Positions 24,001-49,791 of a stretch of 64,000 bases of DNA are shown here, one piece after another. Origin of the DNA: Crambe crambe (lineage: Eukaryota > Porifera > Demospongiae > Poecilosclerida > Crambeidae); the NCBI GenBank assembly GCA_963924555.1, contig OZ004582.1:9023927-9087926 (forward strand), read 5' to 3'. Positions within the stretch are counted from its first letter, which is position 1; every line of letters starts with the position of its first letter. The position numbers and the translations under genes were made by a program. Under the pieces are notes generated by a model. The model saw only the letters and a program-made list of their open reading frames with translations, did not search any database and had not been told where the DNA came from.

Positions 24001-25436
24001 CGTATGTACTGTTGAATCATCAGTTAGCTTTGCAAAAATTTCATGCTGAAACAGGTAATGTAATCATTATTTATACTCATTCAGTACTGTGAGTTCCATG
24101 AAATATGAAGGAAGAAACTTGTAGCTAATTAAACCAGGTCGTATTTTGAAGACTACATTTTTCATTGCATTAATATTACTATGCCATAAGTATGTATGCA
24201 GGGGCGGATCCAGGAATATTTAGAAGGGGGAGGGGGGGGGGGGGGGGGGGGTCAGTTGTATAGTGTTAGGCATATCCACACGGATAAGCGGGTACTCAAT
24301 GCAGATGGCATTCCACATCTGCCACTGTGCTTGACCGTGTCCAACGAGTTAATTATAAATTGTTATGCTAAAAATCGTATACCTTTTGAAATACTTGGTC
24401 AGTGGTTTGATGGCTGCTAGCTGCTCTCTTCATTGCTACAAACTCAGAAAGTGCATGTGCGCATGCTCAGTTTACCCAATGGTCGTCATCGAAAGAAATT
24501 GTAATCAAATCGCGCGCTTTCCAACTGTGCATGAGCTACTGCTACTAGGCAGAGGTTGGAGGGGGGGTAGTCTGGCACAGCACCGCCCACCGACTTTAGT
24601 AGGTGGTCTGATGACATACAATACAACGAGTTGTGCCGGTGGATTCTATTGCGCATGCGCGTTACCAACAGGAAGTGTCGTAGGAAGCGGTATTATAATC
24701 AGCCAGTGACATCACAGTTGTCATAGTTATTCTTAATTTAATTGGCGAGCATGGCAGGTACAATTTTAGCGTGCGAACTTACAGGAAAAGGCCCCAAGTG
24801 TTTGCGTAATTTTACGTCATTAAACGTCATTTAATGATATTCATTGATTTAGCAGTTTTCCTGCTAAACGGCACAACTCGTTGTATTATATGTCACCAGA
24901 CCACTACTCAAGTCGGTGGGCGGTGCTATGCCAGACTAGAGGGGGGGGGGGGGGGGGGGGTCCTGACCCCCCTAGACCCCCCTCTAAATCCGCCCCTGGT
25001 ATGCACATAATATAACTACAGGAAAAAAGAAATCAAACCGGAAGTGTTTACTCCATTCTTAGCTGGACTTGCAGCCTGTGGGGTATCTTTTGGGTGAGTT
25101 GAGTTATGACTCACCTGTCCTTATTAATTAAAGTTTCTTCCTTGCAGTGACTTTTTTGGGAATTTCATTGGAGGTTTTCTTAACCAATTTCTATCTCTTC
25201 CTCTCTCAGCTTTCATATTTGCAGAGATGATATTGGCTCAGGTATGATGTAAGCAGCTACTTGTTCGCTTGTTAGACTGTCTGTCTGTCTGTTTGCTTGT
25301 TATTATTTTTGTCTATTACGTAGTGGATAAGTCCATTAAGACTTTTTTTTTTTTTTTCCTACTACATCTACAGCCAATTTTGATTCTGGTTATGAGTGTT
25401 ATTGAACAAGGAATCTGCATGATCACCTCACATTAA
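21030..25436 (+). CDS. SLC18B1-like MFS transporter, copy 5 (complete, divergent)
   Basis: Exons 21030-21326, 21542-21637, 21689-21762, 21899-22046, 22377-22445, 22789-22876, 22949-23023, 23086-23159, 23218-23316, 23465-23553, 23621-23716, 25022-25093, 25148-25241, 25374-25436 (TAA). All GT-AG and in phase, 477 residues. The tail carries SLLQKTQSS. Family segments are kept (AYSLLGPFFPDE, GARLMVFLG, RFLEGVGSAFF, GGALYELGGFQLPF, FFQPSLEPYLVD, SDKV, GGFLNQF). Exon 12 is 72 nt, three codons shorter than the 81 nt of all other copies. Intron 11 is 1.3 kb and filled with repeats. A second candidate last exon lies at 26285-26344. More divergent from copies 1-4 than those are from each other. Confidence 0.9.
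22112..22262. mobile_element. TIR element in intron 4 of transporter copy 5
   Basis: TACCGTATAGCG with TTTTCGTGGGT on the left and the complement of TACCTTATAGCG with TTTTCGTGGGT on the right form long imperfect inverted repeats that also share CGTGGTTTTG. A TA at each end fits a mariner-type insertion. About 150 bp, non-coding. Confidence 0.6.
23780..23965. repeat. imperfect tandem repeat, about 63-bp unit
   Basis: Two to three units built on ttaggctcactgcagtgct, acaatctctggcacc and cttgtt...tctttgctatat in intron 11 of copy 5. Confidence 0.65.
24199..24998. mobile_element. nested TIR elements in intron 11 of transporter copy 5
   Basis: The outer element starts CAGGGGCGGATCCAGG and ends with the complement of CAGGGGCGGATTTAGAGG, flanked by GTATG on both sides (24194-24198 and 24999-25003). 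CAGGGGCGGATC ends are typical of widespread hAT-related elements. Inside, 24571-24645 and 24869-24936 form a second pair of inverted arms of about 70 bp (TCTGGCACAGCACCGCCCAC ... ACAACGAGTTGTGCCG). Both ends carry G runs. The right end lies only about 23 nt before exon 12, so the intron's 3' splice region is bordered by the element. Confidence 0.65.
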
Positions 25437-25445
25437 TGTTTTGTG

Positions 25446-25612
25446 TAGACATTACAATGAGATACATTACAATGAGATTTGCTAGCATGTTAGACATTAC
25501 AATGAGATTTGCTAGCATGTTAGACATTACAATGAGATTTACTAGCATGTTAGACATTACAATGAGATTTGCTAGCATATTAGACATTACAATGAGATAT
25601 TAGTCTGACATT
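25446..25612. repeat. 30-bp tandem repeat, about 5 units, after transporter copy 5
   Basis: Units of gacattacaatgagatttg plus ctagcatgtta. It lies directly after the stop codon of exon 14, between it and the second candidate last exon. Confidence 0.85.
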
Positions 25613-25682
25613 ACAATAACAAATGTATGAGTAACAGCTCATGTTTTAGGAAGAAGAGCTTAATTATTTAATGCGTTGTATA

Positions 25683-26075
25683 GCTAAAAAAAATTTCTGT
25701 GAAATGAACATAGGGATGACCATTGCTCAAAAAAAAAGTAAGCAAACAAGAGTATGAAGGAAGGAAATGAGTCAATCCTTGTTCTGTATCCAGCACAACA
25801 TATGTACATAATTATATCTAAAGCTAGCAGGGGTGTATCCACCACTCCGGTTGGTCCGGTTTTTACCGGATCACTTTTATACGAAACACCACGTATTTTA
25901 ATCATCCATTTTTGCAAAATTCACACTAGCATAGCTTTACTGATCAAAGAAGTGGACATGGCCATCCGAAAATTTCCACACACAAGCACACCGGACCACT
26001 CAAAATTCTGTGGATACACACCCCTGTAATACTAAAATAGCCATGTAGCCATAGCTTCAGTTTCTTTTCATTGTT
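25683..26075. repeat. downstream direct repeat of 20814-20925, interrupted by a small TIR element
   Basis: 25683-25770 matches 20814-20900 (tttctgtgaaatgaaca, gatgaccattgctcaa, agtaagcaaacaag), and the end of the match (tttcttttcattgtt) reappears at 26053-26068. Between them, 25828-26026 has inverted ends CAGGGGTGTATCCAC and the complement of CAGGGGTGTGTATCCAC, so a roughly 199-bp TIR element and some flanking sequence interrupt the repeat. Confidence 0.55.
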
Positions 26076-26284
26076 GGCTAGCTACAATATGTTGGCTACA
26101 TTAACACCAAAATATTAGTTTTTCTGGGAATACTTCTGCATGGTAGAAAGTTTGTTCATTCGTTTGTGTGTTCATCCATTCTTTCATTCATTTGTTCATT
26201 TGTTTTTTCGTTCATCCATTCATCATTTGTTCATTCTTTAATGGACTTTTCTTAATGAATGATTTTTTCCCTTATTATCTACAG

Positions 26285-26344
26285 CTGGTTTTGATTCTGG
26301 CCATTAGTGTTATTGAACACTGCACAGAGGATATTGGAAACTGA
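26285..26344 (+). CDS. second candidate last exon of transporter copy 5
   Basis: Preceded by a pyrimidine tract and ctacag, it reads LVLILAISVIEHC to a TGA in the same phase as the real exon 14 at 25374-25436 (PILILVMSVIEQG). It is a paralogue of that exon (the start of the last TM segment) with a different tail (TEDIGN). Either an alternative 3' exon joined to the donor at 25242, or a relic of a lost neighbouring gene copy. Position, phase and intact acceptor favour possible use; no transcript evidence. Confidence 0.6.
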   Translation: MVLILAISVIEHCTEDIGN

Positions 26345-27149
26345 TCATGTTTTTGCATATATGCATATTCCTATTAGACATTTATAATGAGCAAGAATTG
26401 ATGTGTGATGACTCGTGTTTTGGGGAAAAGAGCGTAAATATTAAATACAGTGAATTCAAACCTCCAAATAATAGACACACTTGGGACCCATCCTTTTATC
26501 CTTCATAGAGAGGTTGTCCTCTTTTGGGGGTTATAGAGTCTGCACTTTTAGATCGTCCTTTAATTGTTTACTCTTTCTGAGTGTCTTTTATCAGAACTTC
26601 CAATGTAATGCATTGTGTGGGATTTACACAATGTAGAGGCCACCCAAGAAAATTTGAAGAAGAAAAAACTAATCTAGAGCTTGTTACCTCTCAATGTCTA
26701 TATGAGCTACATATCAGACATTAGGGACCACTTTGCTTCATACTTTTATCACTTTTTTTTTACAGTGCATGGGCAACATCAAAGACACCGCCTGTCACTG
26801 TAGCTGTAGTTAGAAGCCATCATCTAACTTCAGTTAGACGACAGTTGAGCTTGTATCCATGGATATTCTACATGTGGCTATGGTTGTATGCAAGCCACTA
26901 AAAATCATTAGATTATTGCAGTGATGGTTCGGTCCTTAGTTGGCTCCTTTGCTTCCCCGTATCATGCCACTTCATGGGTCCTGATTGATTAGAGGGAGTT
27001 CATTGTAACGTCTTGATTGTGTTACCATGATAAATATAGCTATTTTACAGACCTGCCTATTAAGATAATAATGAAGAGTATATACATATTCAGTAGCTGA
27101 CTGAAATTATTAACAGTCCATTCTGTGTTGCCCCATTCCTACCTCAGCA
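26345..27149. other. intergenic between convergent transporter copies 5 and 6
   Basis: 26452-26610 is a copy of the CAGTGGAACCTC-family element (aacctccaaataatagacac ... gagaggttgtcctctttt). Near 26980-27010 is a fragment of the second dispersed family (gggtcctgattgattagagg). No exon seen. Confidence 0.45.
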
Positions 27150-31857
<4,708 letters not shown>

Positions 31858-32662
31858 TATGAATAGCTATAATGTAGCCTGTATACGTATTGTAGCTAAA
31901 ATGGTAACATTCTCCACTGGGCTGTATTGGCTACTTGCTTTCTCCGCTTTTTAGTTGTACTGCATTGCAGCTATTGAAACAATCAGAAGTGAGGTGGGAT
32001 GCTATTTCTTGAATAAGTATGAATAGGAATGAACACACTAGCATTAATAACCACAAGCATTGTTAAAAACTTCATGTATAGCTATTAATGATGCATGAAC
32101 ATAGGCTGAAAATTTAAAAGTGGGATGTATTTCTAACACAGATCTCTATATGTGGTCAAACCTCCAGTGTTGGATTCCCGAGCCCTAAAATATCTGTCCC
32201 TGCATGCATGAAAGAGGATGGTCTGAAGGACAAACCTCTGCATAAAGTATGCACCATTACCTCTGAGGGAATGGCAGGTCTCACTGGTGTAAGAGATTTT
32301 CACTATAACTATAGATATGTAGCTATTAACCAATTCACCTCGACTCCGAAATAAGGACACAATTCTAATCTGAACATAGCTATAACTATAGGTCTACATG
32401 GACAATGTGCATTAGCTATATATTTCATTATTATTAGCTATTTTCCAAAAATAAGATCATGCAGGAGCAAGTGCAATAGGGATAATAATTTTTTAGTTTT
32501 GTAGCCAAAAATAAATACAGCAGATAGCATAATTATATTTTTCTGATAAAAATAAAGAAACCAAGTTTATCATTATACAGGAATTGAAAATGTAGCTACT
32601 GGCCTATAATTTTATACAACAGTTTCAGCTCTATACTTGTTATATCAATTCTCCATACTTAA
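31858..32662. other. intergenic between transporter copy 6 and FAR
   Basis: AT-rich, with no exon recognised. 5' flank of copy 6 on its right side and 3' flank of the FAR gene near 32663. 32150-32350 has fragments of the CAGTGGAACCTC-type element (aaacctccagtgttgg, ggacaaacctctgcat). Confidence 0.4.
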
Positions 32663-40587
<7,925 letters not shown>

Positions 40588-40683
40588 TCCTGTAAATTGA
40601 AGTCGGAATTCAGTGAGTGAAAAAGCAAATTTGATAACTACTCAGATATTCATTTTTGTCACATTAATATTTTTAGCCCCAAC

Positions 40684-40850
40684 TCAGGGAAGTGAGGGGG
40701 GAAAGGAAGGTGAGGGGAGAGAGAAGTGAGGGGGGAAGGATGGGAGAGGGAAGTGAGGGGGGAGGGGAAGGTGAGGGGAGAGAGAAGTGAGGGGGGAAGG
40801 ATGGAAGAGGGAAGTGAGGGGGGGGAGGGGTAAGGGAGAGAAAAGTGTGG
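40684..40850. repeat. G-rich imperfect tandem repeat in FAR 5' UTR intron
   Basis: Two units of about 67 bp made of ggaagtgaggggggaa, ggtgaggggagagagaagtg and ggatgg(g/a)agag. Pro/Ser-rich minus-strand ORFs here are artefacts. Confidence 0.75.
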
Positions 40851-41680
40851 GAGAAGGGCCAAAAAGGTCAAAAACAAACACTTGGTGATGAGATTTTTCC
40901 CCCTATACAATAAGATTACTAGTGGGGCTGAAATTTTGAATGGAGATAATCCAACCATTACAGAACACATGATTCATCAAAGCATATTAATTTTTGAGCT
41001 ATGGCCTAATTTCTGTTACTAAAATACCCTAATGCATTAGTTGCCATGGTTACCCTGGTGTAGGAATGCCTTAGTGCTATGTGTTGTTTATGCTTAGCGC
41101 CATAAGACAGTATATGGTTCTTTGCCTTCATATTGCTAGTCAGGATGCCTTCTTGCTATTTAATTCGCCCTCTGAAATAAGGACACCTCATCTATAAAGA
41201 CATCTTGGTTATTGGATGGATGACCAGAGGAGGTTTAAGGATGAATAGTAAGATATAGCTATTTAACCTCAGTGCCTCAGTGACTATTAAGACATTCATG
41301 GTCATATAAAATACACCACATCAATCCACAGATTAGAGAGGTGACCTTATTGCATGCAGGAGTTGCACACATGTCATACACAGACTCACAGTGGCAAATC
41401 CAAGTAGACTCTCCATAAACCTATGGTTCACCCTTTTGAAGCTAATATTAACAAAGTCATGCCCTCTACTAGACCAGATATACATGGCTGGGTGTGCATG
41501 CCACCTCTAACAGACCCTAGCTACAATAAAGAGGTGATAGGAAGATGCTAAACTCGGGGTGAATAACGTGAGAACACTTCAACCTTAGCTGGTTGGCTGC
41601 CGATCCCACAGCTAGCTACCTATCTATAGGGTTTCGACTGGTTCGCCTCACTAGCTAGCCAATTGGCTAATTTTGCTCAC

Positions 41681-41877
41681 CTGTAGACTAAAGAAGCAGT
41701 AGAGCAGTAGAGCAGACTGGGCTGGGCTGTGGTTGTCTTCCGACACAAATGGGTGTGTCCTCCTGTGACCTTTTCATCTCAGCAGAAAGGTCATAGGTCA
41801 TATCCGCGCGCATTTTTTATTATTATGCGAGGCCGGCTATGATAGTGACGACCTTTACCCCCTTTTCTCTAAGGACA
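41681..41877. promoter_or_regulatory. divergent promoter and FAR 5' UTR exon between FAR and ALG10
   Basis: On the minus strand, tctttagtctacag followed by gtgagc (donor 41675-41680) fits a non-coding first exon of FAR. It would join the acceptor immediately before the FAR ATG at 40587. Its start must lie between about 41690 and 41800. ALG10 starts at 41878 on the other strand, so both genes share roughly 100-190 bp. The region is more GC-rich (atccgcgcgcatttttt, gcgaggccggctatg) than its surroundings, as in CpG-type promoters. Confidence 0.5.
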
Positions 41878-42925
41878 ATGGAGGTTGCTGTATCTTCTTT
41901 TCTGACAGCTCTCTGCGTTGTTATAGCGTATTTAGTTAACAGCACGGTACAGGAACCCTATATGGTTAGTAGCTGCCAGCAATGATTCTTCATATTCACC
42001 ATTCTCAAAATCAAACACACCACTTTTTCCTTTCAGGACGAGATTTTTCATGTACCTCAAGCTCAGCATTACTGTTCTGGGAACTTCAGCTACTGGGATC
42101 CGATGATAACCACACCCCCTGGACAGTATGTGTAAATCCTCTCCATAAGATCAAAGTGTCCTCATCAAAAGGTTCCACGTAGTTTGATCTATATTATTAT
42201 TTCTGTAGGTATTTCATTAGCTTGTCATGGATTTACCCTTTATCGTTTGTCCTTCGTATACCAGTTGCTGACCTTTGCACTCTGACCTTTCTACGTGCGC
42301 AGAATGTCATGTTCACTGTGTTCCTGTTTCTAGTTCTCTGTCAGCTAATGAGGAAAATTCATGGCATGAACTCAACATGTGAGTACAGCTAGTTGGAGCC
42401 TCTCCAAGTACGCTAATGAATTGACAAGATTTCTGTCCATTAAGCCACAGCTAGAGAGAGGTTGCTCTCTGTCTCTATATTTTTACAATGAGTGGACCCT
42501 TTCATATAACTTTTCCCCTTCCCCAAAGAGTCCAACTGATACGGTGAAACTGCCCACACTTTGTATGGAGTGTCAGTGAGGATTATAACTCCCAAGGGCT
42601 AATCCTCACTGAGTGTACATACTTTTGTTTAGAGTATAATTGTCTTCTTTTGGAGGATTTGTTGAGAGGTTTTGTCTTCTTTACTGATTGGAGGTTCCAC
42701 TGTATTGCAGATTCTTCAGTTTGCGCTCTCAATTTGTCTCTTTTCCCTGTTCTCTTTTTCTTTTCGTTCCTCTATTATACGGACGTTGGGGCCACCCTGC
42801 TCGTCCTCTACGGCTACCTCCTGGCCCTCAAGGACCGTCACATAACAGCTGCCATGGTATGTAATACTGTTTATAGCAGAAGGAAAAGATCAAGAAGTGT
42901 CTGGGGTACTGGAGTAGCTAGTGGG

Positions 42926-42973
<48 letters not shown>

Positions 42974-43305
42974 TTGAATTAGCTAATATACAAAAACAAA
43001 TAGTCAATTTTAAGATTCTTACCCTACATTAATTTCATACAAATAGGTAAGGATATCATGGTGTCTCTTTTATTTGTGCAGGTACTCTTTCTCTCTGTCT
43101 GTTTCCGGCAGACCTCCATAGTGTGGTTGGTGTTCGTAGCTGGTACTGTGGGAATCAGAGCACTTCAAGAATCTGATATTAAAAATGGTGGGCTCAGTAG
43201 CTACATCATAATTGTAGTGCTGCTGATAATACAGATAAATAAGGGCCTGTGCCTTTTTATCCATTCAGTAAGAGAAGGTAATGCTAGCTTTAGCTACAAC
43301 TAGTG

Positions 43306-43362
<57 letters not shown>

Positions 43363-44792
43363 TTTCCTCCATGCCATGCTGTAATGTTCCTCCCTCTACC
43401 ACACACATACATACAGGCACTCACAGAAGTGGTGTCAAGTATTTCTGGACTGTTCTCGTCTCTCTACTCTCGCACACACCCCTCCTTCTCCTCCTCCTCT
43501 GGCCATACCTCCTGACAACATCCCTCTTCCTTGCCTTCGTCCTCTGGAATGGCTCCCTAGCCCTTGGAGACAAAACCCATCACTCACTCTCCTTCCACCT
43601 TCCTCAACTCTTCTACTTCTCCGCTTTCACATGCTTCTTTTCTGCCTCTCACTTGATCCTCGACATAAAGAAGCTGCGTGCAATGGCCACGATTGCAATC
43701 CAGAGATTCAAACTAACTCTTTGTCTTCTTCTGCTCCTTGTAGTTTTATTTGGTGTAGCTGTGCATAATTTCACGTGAGTTTTTGCCATGATCTCATTGG
43801 ACCGTTAGCTACAGACAAAAAATAGCTAGTACTGTAGTTTTAAACAAATAGACTATATAATCTGATTGGTCAGTTCATTACTATGGAGCAGAATTAGAGT
43901 CGAGATTTAATGTATTTTTCATACTGCATAAAAAATAAATGGTTGGTTTACTGCAGTGATCATTGCATGATACATTGACTAATTCTGCTCCATACACTAA
44001 GATTCTTTTTTTTTTCTTTTTTTTTTAACAGTTATGAACATCCATACCTCCTGGCAGACAACAGGCATTATCCCTTCTACCTGTGGAAGAACATATTCAG
44101 AAGGCACACTGCAGTGAAGTACATGTTGGTCCCTGCTTATGCAATAGCAACCTTCTTCATGTACTTCAACCTTTGTAAGTAGCTGGCAATAACTAGGTAT
44201 TACCCTAGTCTTGCGTAGCTGGCTATGTGAGACTAATATTATCCCTGCAGGGCTAAGGGGGACAAAATAGCTGTCCTGCTATTCCGACCTCCTCCCTATC
44301 AAGGCTCCTTGTTTCTGGCATTACATTAAGCAGGTCTCATTTGTAGCTTCATACACAGGCCTACTTATTTTGCAGAGCAGAGGGGGGAAAAAGTTGGCCT
44401 GGGTACGAGACTAGTCTCTTTGTAGCTACTCCTGAAATAATAATCAGAACACTCTTTGGTTCAATAGCTAGCTAGTTAGAGAGGTTTCTCTGTTATATAC
44501 TAATGTCTCTGTATACACAGCTTACAGCAATGGCCCTCTCTGGCTTCTGCTCTACTTCATATCCTGTTTCGTCTCTCTGGTCCCTCAGAAGCTGATTGAA
44601 TTCCGATACTTCATTCTCCCGTACCTCATATTCTGGATCCACTTACCAAAAGACCAGAGTGCTTCATTGTTGTTTTCATTGGTGGTCGAGCTGGTTTTCA
44701 ACAGTGTTGTGAACTGCATCACCCTCTGGCTATTTTTATATCGGCCTTTTCATTGGCCAGACACGACTAACTGGCAACGATTTATGTGGTAG
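41878..44792 (+). CDS. ALG10: ALG10-type alpha-1,2-glucosyltransferase
   Basis: Eight exons 41878-41964, 42037-42125, 42209-42378, 42711-42856, 43082-43187, 43417-43774, 44032-44174, 44521-44792. All GT-AG and in phase, 456 residues (human 473). Signature segments: EPYM then [10 protein letters not shown] near residue 27, [75 protein letters not shown] and a C-terminal WQRFMW. Multi-pass ER membrane protein that adds the third, terminal glucose to the dolichol-linked oligosaccharide from dolichyl-phosphate glucose in N-glycosylation. Head to head with FAR, tail to tail with the palmitoyltransferase gene. Confidence 0.95.
42600..42705. repeat. dispersed element reaching the exon 4 acceptor of ALG10
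   Basis: gtgtacatacttttgtttag, tcttttggaggatttgttga and ttggaggttccactgta. The element's end is followed after only 5 nt (ttgcag) by ALG10 exon 4, so its sequence forms the upstream part of the 3' splice region. Confidence 0.55.
42926..42975. repeat. (GTT)n microsatellite in ALG10 intron 4
   Basis: About 16 GTT units. Another (GAGA)n run of about 50 bp lies at 43304-43359 in intron 5. Confidence 0.95.
43882..43994. mobile_element. small hairpin element in ALG10 intron 6
   Basis: TATGGAGCAGAATTAG at the left and its exact complement CTAATTCTGCTCCATA at the right, 113 bp apart end to end. MITE-like, non-coding. Confidence 0.55.
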
Positions 44793-45388
44793 CAAGATTA
44801 TTGGTTGAATTGTATATGACTTTTTCATTTACCTGTGCAAAAATTATATAATGGTTGAAAGATGCAGGTAGCAAACCACCAAACTTTTACATATTCAGAT
44901 CAGCTATTTTCATAAGTTATGAGCATCAGTTCACCTCATTTACTCAGGTGACAGGCTTAGCAATAAGCCAGCCCTCCAAAAAATACAAAATACATTATGA
45001 GCGAAGAGAGCCCACACACTAATCATGTTAAGGTTGCGCATGCGCAAAATGCTTTGCTCGCCCCATATGCTAAAGTGCAGCGCGGGTTGCCTCCTACTTT
45101 TATAGGACAACATGTGGCTCTGAGCACGTTGGGTTTGAAAGTACATTCCATTGCCGCGCACGTGACATAATACACAATAGCAATGTTAATACACTCTGAT
45201 TTATTATAAATGAGTATCAATCCTACTTGCAGCCAAGTTCATGCCAAAACATATAAATTAATGGTGATATAATTACAGCTATCACTATAATGATTATCAT
45301 TTCCTATAAGTTATCACTTCAAATGTTGAACTGCCTGTTGGCTGAAAACTGCTGCCTGCAAGTATCATCATCCGAGCTAAGGTATCCA
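44793..45388. other. spacer between convergent ALG10 and ZDHHC17-like genes
   Basis: AT-rich, presumably overlapping 3' UTRs. A gagcgaagagagccc / gctttgctcgcc pair near 45000-45060 resembles the gagcgaagcgagc element ends at 13982. No exon seen. Confidence 0.4.
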
Positions 45389-49712
<4,324 letters not shown>

Positions 49713-49791
49713 AGCAGAAGTCTAGTCGAGAGTTCAAGTTAGAGTATAGACACGTTATCTAATTTCGGGTATTTAGAAGGAAATTTCGAAA
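49713..49791. promoter_or_regulatory. 79-bp bidirectional promoter/5' UTR interval
   Basis: Only 79 bp separate the ATG of the palmitoyltransferase (minus) from the ATG of the RING gene (plus). Both start codons are supported by coding similarity or frame. Both 5' UTRs and the transcription starts must lie in or overlap this interval. No TATA box. Confidence 0.6.

Noticed and set aside
40659..40970. Ser/Pro-rich minus-strand ORFs
   Set aside because: They translate the G-rich tandem repeat in the FAR 5' UTR intron.
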